DNA from: Acidimicrobiaceae bacterium
GTDB taxonomy: Bacteria; Actinomycetota; Acidimicrobiia; Acidimicrobiales; MedAcidi-G1
DNA length: 9,030 nt
Direction of reading: 5' to 3'
NCBI GenBank assembly: GCA_002727895.1
Contig: PBUO01000059.1
Span: 24,361 to 33,390, forward strand
The notes beneath the pieces were generated by a model. That model made no database searches. It was not told where the DNA came from and was given only the letters and a program-made list of their open reading frames with translations. Of the stretch, positions 6,208 to 9,030 are shown in pieces (position 1 is the first letter of the stretch; every line of letters starts with the position of its first letter). Both the position numbers and the translations under genes were made by a program.

Positions 6208-6993
6208 GTGAGCCGCGGTCGGACATCGCGGGTCCTGACCCGCCGTATCGACGGCGACGGCAACCGCCGCGTCCCCGACGAGCTCATCGTCGAGGAACCC
6301 ATGTCGATCCGCCTCGACGGCGAGCTGGTGGCCACCACCATGCGCACCCCGGGCGACGACTTCGAACTGGCCGTCGGCTTCTGCGTCACCGAGGGCGTCC
6401 TGCACGACGCCCCCGTCCGGACCGTCCGCTACTGCGGGCAGGGCTCGGCGGCGGCTGCCGAGTACAACGACGTCACCGTCGAGACCGGTGGCCGGGCGCC
6501 GGCACCCACCCCCCGCCTCGGCCCCGCCTCCTCGTCGTGCGGCGTGTGTGGCACCGTGGCCATCGACGAGCTCCGGGAACGCCTCCGCCCCCTCGACGTC
6601 GAGCCGTTCGACGTGGACATGCTGGCCGGCATGGCCGACCGCATCGACGGGCAGGCCCTCTTCTCGACCACCGGTGCCGTCCACGCCGCGGTGGCCTTCG
6701 ACCGCTCCGGCGAGCCGCTGCTCCTGCGCGAGGACATCGGGCGCCACAATGCCGTCGACAAGGTGGTGGGCCGCCTCCACCTCGATGGCCGACTCCCGGC
6801 CGGCGACCTCGGCCTGTGGGTCAGCGGACGGGCCTCGTTCGAGATGGCCCAGAAGGCGTGGGCGGCCGGCTTCGCCTGCCTGGTGGCGGTCAGCGGACCG
6901 TCCGCCCTGGCCGTCGACACGGCCCGGGTGGCCGGCCTGCAACTGGCCGGCTTCGCCCGTGGCGACCGCATCAACGTCTACACGGGCGACTGA
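6208..6993 (+). CDS. fdhD: Formate dehydrogenase accessory sulfurtransferase FdhD
   Basis: This 261-residue protein moves sulfur from a cysteine desulfurase to the bis-MGD molybdenum/tungsten cofactor before its insertion into formate dehydrogenase. The reactive pair C111-G-V-C114 lies in S-S-C-G-V-C-G-T, the FdhD signature. Other hallmarks are E-E-P-M-S-I-R-L-D-G (29-38), G-D-D-F-E-L-A-V-G-F (49-58), F-S-T-T-G-A-V-H-A-A (152-161), R-E-D-I-G-R-H-N-A-V-D-K (174-185) and a C-terminal S-G-R-A-S-F-E-M-A-Q-K (207-217). It ends G-D-R-I-N-V-Y-T-G-D. The GTG start follows a strong GGGAGGG, and the length is normal. No formate dehydrogenase subunit is nearby, so its client enzyme must be encoded elsewhere. 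The upstream groEL terminator implies its own promoter, which I could not identify. Confidence 0.96.
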   Translation: MSRGRTSRVLTRRIDGDGNRRVPDELIVEEPMSIRLDGELVATTMRTPGDDFELAVGFCVTEGVLHDAPVRTVRYCGQGSAAAAEYNDVTVETGGRAPAPTPRLGPASSSCGVCGTVAIDELRERLRPLDVEPFDVDMLAGMADRIDGQALFSTTGAVHAAVAFDRSGEPLLLREDIGRHNAVDKVVGRLHLDGRLPAGDLGLWVSGRASFEMAQKAWAAGFACLVAVSGPSALAVDTARVAGLQLAGFARGDRINVYTGD

Positions 6994-7015
6994 GCCGCCC
7001 TCAGGGTCGGGTTCC

Positions 7016-7021
7016 TAGACT
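7016..7021 (+). promoter_or_regulatory. Candidate -10 hexamer TAGACT for a leaderless chdC transcript
   Basis: TAGACT fits TAnnnT and ends 8 nt before the ATG at 7030. No Shine-Dalgarno precedes that ATG. The bases between are CGCCGGCG, nearly the same as before the sulfur-carrier gene. This suggests transcription starting at or beside the ATG. No convincing -35 is seen. Confidence 0.45.
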
Positions 7022-7029
7022 CGCCGGCG

Positions 7030-7713
7030 ATGAGTACTCCCGTTTCCCCCTCGGACGGCCTGGGTGTCCTGCACCTCTTCCTGAAGGTCGGCCCGGGCTC
7101 CGACGCCGCCGCGGTGCGGGCCGCCGTGGCCACCGCGATGGAGGCGGGTGACCAGGTGGTCCCGGTAGCCGTCCTGGGCCACAAGGCCGACGTGGCTTTC
7201 ATGGCCCTCGGCGACGACCTGTGGCGACTGCGCGACCTCCAGACCGCCCTGGTCGGTGCCGGCCTCGAGCTGCTCGACAGCTACCTCAGCCTCACCGAGG
7301 TATCCGAGTACGCCCAAGGCGTCCCCGACGAGATGAAGCGGGCCCGCCTCCACCCGGTGCTCCCGCCCGAGGACAAGCCGGCCTGGTGCTTCTACCCGAT
7401 GTCCAAGCGTCGCGACGTGGGCGCCAACTGGTTCGAGCTGGAGTACGACGATCGGCACGAGCTGATGATGGAGCACGGCGCCTCGGGCCGGACCTTCGCC
7501 GGTCGCATCCTCCAGGTGGTCACCGGCTCGACGGGCGTCGACGACTTCGAGTGGGGCGTCACGCTGTTCGGCCGGCACCCCGATGACCTCAAGGACGTCG
7601 TCTACACCATGCGGTACGACCGGGCGTCGGCCCGCTACGGCGATTTCGGCACCTTCTACACCGGCATGGTCGACGACCTCGACGTCGTCCTGGCCCGGGT
7701 GGGCTGCACCTGA
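7030..7713 (+). CDS. chdC: Coproheme decarboxylase ChdC (HemQ), chlorite dismutase family
   Basis: This 227-residue enzyme would carry out the last step of coproporphyrin-dependent haem synthesis, decarboxylating two propionates of coproheme with peroxide to give haem b. Family motifs: C-F-Y-P-M-S-K-R-R (120-128) with the catalytic tyrosine Y122; L-M-M-E-H-G-A-S-G-R (145-154) with proximal haem ligand H149; I-L-Q-V-V-T-G-S-T-G (160-169); D-D-F-E-W-G-V-T-L-F (171-180); and M-R-Y-D-R-A-S-A-R-Y (194-203). Q162 lies 13 residues after H149, the spacing of distal Gln187 and His174 in the Listeria enzyme. The catalytic tyrosine and lack of a chlorite dismutase distal arginine in context favour ChdC over chlorite dismutase. 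It begins 36 bp after fdhD and ends 29 bp before larE. No other haem genes are nearby. Confidence 0.93.
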   Translation: MSTPVSPSDGLGVLHLFLKVGPGSDAAAVRAAVATAMEAGDQVVPVAVLGHKADVAFMALGDDLWRLRDLQTALVGAGLELLDSYLSLTEVSEYAQGVPDEMKRARLHPVLPPEDKPAWCFYPMSKRRDVGANWFELEYDDRHELMMEHGASGRTFAGRILQVVTGSTGVDDFEWGVTLFGRHPDDLKDVVYTMRYDRASARYGDFGTFYTGMVDDLDVVLARVGCT

Positions 7714-7742
7714 CACGGACTGCCACGACCTGACCGGCGACC

Positions 7743-8576
7743 ATGACCTCACCGCACCCCGACGACGCCGCCGCCGCCCTGGAGCGGCTCCGCTCCGAGG
7801 TGGCCGCCCACGACCGTCTGGTGGTGGCCTTCTCCGGTGGCGCCGACTCGGCCCTCTTGGCCCGCGTCGCCCACGACGAGCTGGGCGCCGAGCGGGTCCA
7901 CGTGGTCACCGCGGTGTCGCCGTCGCTGGCCGCCGACGAACGCGACGACGCAGCTGCCCTGGCCGACGAGTGGGGCCTGCGCTGGTCGGCCGTCGAGACC
8001 TCCGAGGTGGAGGACGCCGCCTACCGGGCCAACGACGCGGACCGCTGCGCCCACTGCAAGGACGCCCTCATGGACGTGCTGGCCCCCCTCGCCGAGGCTG
8101 AGGCGGCCACGGTGGTCCTCGGCGTCAACGTCGACGACCTCGGCGACCACCGGCCCGGCCAGACAGCGGCGGCCGCCCGGGGCGCCAGGTTCCCCATGGT
8201 CGACGCCGGCCTCACCAAGGACGACGTGCGGGCCGCCTCGCGCCACCTCGGCCTCCGCACCGCCGACAAGCCGGCCGCCGCCTGCTTGGCCTCGCGCATC
8301 CCCTATGGCACGACGGTCACCGTTGACCTGCTGTCCACCGTGGAACGGGCGGAGGCCGCCCTGCGACGCCTCGGCTTCGACGACCTCCGGGTCCGTCACC
8401 ACGGCGACACGGCCCGCATCGAGGTGCCGCTGGACCGATTGGCCGACGTGGTCGACTTCCGGGACGATGTGGTCGCCGCCCTGCGGGGCGCCGGCTACCG
8501 CTACGCCACCCTCGACCTCGAGGGCCTGCGTTCCGGAAACCTCAACGCCGTCCTGGGCCACGGCCCTGCCACCTGA
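7743..8576 (+). CDS. larE: ATP-dependent sulfur transferase LarE (nickel-pincer cofactor synthesis)
   Basis: This 277-residue PP-loop ATPase adenylates the carboxylates of the pyridinium dicarboxylate precursor and donates sulfur, helping to build the nickel-pincer nucleotide cofactor of lactate racemase and relatives. The PP-loop F-S-G-G-A-D-S is at 30-36. D-R-C-A-H-C-K (100-106) and K-P-A-A-A-C-L-A-S-R-I-P-Y-G (176-189) are LarE signatures. C181 corresponds to sacrificial Cys176 of Lactobacillus plantarum LarE. With C102 and C105 there are three conserved-position cysteines, a pattern reported for LarE homologues that bind an iron-sulfur cluster (recalled, not checked). It ends G-N-L-N-A-V-L-G-H-G. 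larB, larC and larA are not in the window. The ATG at 7743 lacks a clear Shine-Dalgarno. It probably shares transcription with chdC, given the 29-bp gap. Confidence 0.93.
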   Translation: MTSPHPDDAAAALERLRSEVAAHDRLVVAFSGGADSALLARVAHDELGAERVHVVTAVSPSLAADERDDAAALADEWGLRWSAVETSEVEDAAYRANDADRCAHCKDALMDVLAPLAEAEAATVVLGVNVDDLGDHRPGQTAAAARGARFPMVDAGLTKDDVRAASRHLGLRTADKPAAACLASRIPYGTTVTVDLLSTVERAEAALRRLGFDDLRVRHHGDTARIEVPLDRLADVVDFRDDVVAALRGAGYRYATLDLEGLRSGNLNAVLGHGPAT

Positions 8577-8602
8577 CCGGGTTCCGATCGGGCACCAGCC
8601 CT

Positions 8603-8657
8603 GACCGGATCAGTTCACAGATCCGAAACACGGGTGTGACGACCGTGTGATCCGGTC
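8603..8657. repeat. Perfect 10-bp inverted repeat framing the amt operator
   Basis: GACCGGATCA (8603-8612) and TGATCCGGTC (8648-8657) are exact reverse complements separated by 35 bp. They bracket the GlnR-like half-sites. A second, nested inverted repeat, CGGATC (8606-8611) and GATCCG (8620-8625), shares the left arm, so two mutually exclusive folds are possible. Confidence 0.7.
8614..8651 (+). promoter_or_regulatory. GlnR-like operator upstream of amt
   Basis: Half-sites follow at strict 11-bp steps: TTCAC (8614-8618), N6, GAAAC (8625-8629), N6, GTGAC (8636-8640), N6, GTGAT (8647-8651). The actinobacterial GlnR box is gTnAC-N6-GaAAC, usually doubled upstream of amtB and glnA. The first box matches except for its first base. 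In the second, the a-site is perfect and the b-site is degenerate. The array lies 69 bp upstream of the amt start. GlnR would be expected to activate transport under nitrogen limitation. Confidence 0.65.
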
Positions 8658-8684
8658 CGGCGATTCTTCGACGGTACGAACCCA

Positions 8685-8701
8685 CCCGCGCCCGGCGCGG
8701 G
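8685..8701 (+). other. GC hairpin in the amt 5' leader
   Basis: CCCGCGC (8685-8691) and GCGCGGG (8695-8701) form a perfect 7-bp stem around CCG, ending just before the amt ribosome-binding site. It could modulate translation or be incidental in a GC-rich leader. Confidence 0.35.
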
Positions 8702-8720
8702 CCGTCGAAAGGAAGCTCGA

Positions 8721-9030
8721 ATGGAATCCGGTGACCTCGCCTGGATGCTGACCAGCACCGCCCTCGTGGTGTTCATGGTTCCGGGACTCGCCCTCTTCTA
8801 CGGGGGAATGGTCCGATCCAAGAACGTCCTCAACATGCTGATGATGAACGTGTACTGCATCGGCATCGTGCCCATCGTCTGGGTACTCGTCGCGTACTCG
8901 CTGGGCAACTCGCCCGACGGCGACGGGTTCCTGGGCGGGGACTGGATCGGCAACCTCGACGCCATCGGCCTCAAGGGCCTGTCCGGCGACACTGAGTCGC
9001 TGGTCTTCGTGGCCTTCCTCATGACCTTCG
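8721..9030 (+). CDS. amt: Ammonium transporter Amt (N-terminal 103 codons, continues past the window)
   Basis: This is an integral membrane ammonium channel of the Amt/Mep/Rh family, cut by the right edge. The first helix (about 7-27) runs into the family signature P-G-L-A-L-F-Y-G-G-M-V-R-S-K-N-V-L-N-M-L-M-M (21-42), followed by a second helix (about 43-62, C-I-G-I-V-P-I-V-W-V-L-V-A-Y). An exposed loop rich in Gly/Asp follows, and a third helix opens at F-V-A-F-L-M-T-F. There is no extra signal peptide, as is common in actinobacterial Amt proteins. AAAGGA lies 8 nt upstream of ATG 8721 as the ribosome-binding site. The GlnR-like operator upstream implies nitrogen control. In actinobacteria amt is often followed by glnK (PII) and glnD, which would lie outside this window. 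Confidence 0.95.
   Translation, partial: MESGDLAWMLTSTALVVFMVPGLALFYGGMVRSKNVLNMLMMNVYCIGIVPIVWVLVAYSLGNSPDGDGFLGGDWIGNLDAIGLKGLSGDTESLVFVAFLMTF

Noticed and set aside
5202..6389. 395-residue minus-strand open frame antisense to groEL and fdhD
   Set aside because: It mirrors the codon pattern of confirmed groEL and fdhD, crosses the groEL terminator, and is low-complexity with no recognisable domain; long antisense frames are expected at this GC content.
6990..7004. CTGAG/CTCAG hairpin at the fdhD stop as a terminator
   Set aside because: The stem is only 5 bp and no T-run follows; it overlaps the stop codon and is likely incidental.
7030..7713. Chlorite dismutase proper rather than ChdC
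   Set aside because: The Y-P-M-S-K catalytic tyrosine motif and the overall sequence follow coproheme decarboxylases, and no perchlorate genes are nearby.

Overview
This is a GC-rich window (roughly 70% G+C by eye) with dense, short-spaced genes. It looks chromosomal and actinobacterial. The best lineage markers are a DUF3263 protein overlapping a membrane-anchored LytR_C protein, a CysO-type MoaD/ThiS protein, a coproheme decarboxylase, a CIRCE-controlled groEL, and a GlnR-like operator in front of amt. An acidimicrobial or related environmental actinobacterium would fit, but that placement is inference. I see no mobile element, CRISPR array, tRNA or rRNA.

Layout. The left edge (1-47, minus) may hold the first codons of a PilZ-type protein, divergent from a TIGR01777-family SDR gene (185-1075, plus). 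That gene converges on a phytanoyl-CoA dioxygenase-like gene (1092-1976, minus). A very GC-rich palindromic spacer separates it from a plus-strand run: DUF3263 (2057-2317), LytR_C protein (2314-2952), a compact glycerate kinase (3009-3995) and a CysO/MoaD-like sulfur carrier (4006-4284). Next come a perfect CIRCE element and groEL (4467-6086), closed by a strong UUCG-loop terminator. Then fdhD (6208-6993), coproheme decarboxylase chdC (7030-7713) and larE (7743-8576). The right edge carries the first 103 codons of an Amt ammonium transporter (8721 onward), preceded by a four-half-site GlnR-like array framed by a perfect 10-bp inverted repeat.

How the genes relate. Most are housekeeping or cofactor genes without one shared pathway. 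Sulfur handling recurs: the sulfur carrier, FdhD (sulfur to the Mo/W cofactor of formate dehydrogenase) and LarE (sulfur for the nickel-pincer cofactor). None of their usual partners (a JAMM protease, CysM/MoeB, formate dehydrogenase subunits, LarB/LarC) is in the window.

Most notable signals: (i) the sulfur carrier is encoded with a Cys after its Gly-Gly, so its primary product has the same C-terminus as the CysO-cysteine intermediate of Mycobacterium; (ii) the GlnR-like array upstream of amt; (iii) two starts (sulfur carrier and chdC) preceded at leaderless distance by nearly identical TAGnCT plus GCCGGC motifs, the first of which contains the stop codon of the glycerate kinase gene. I found no wholly new multi-gene system.
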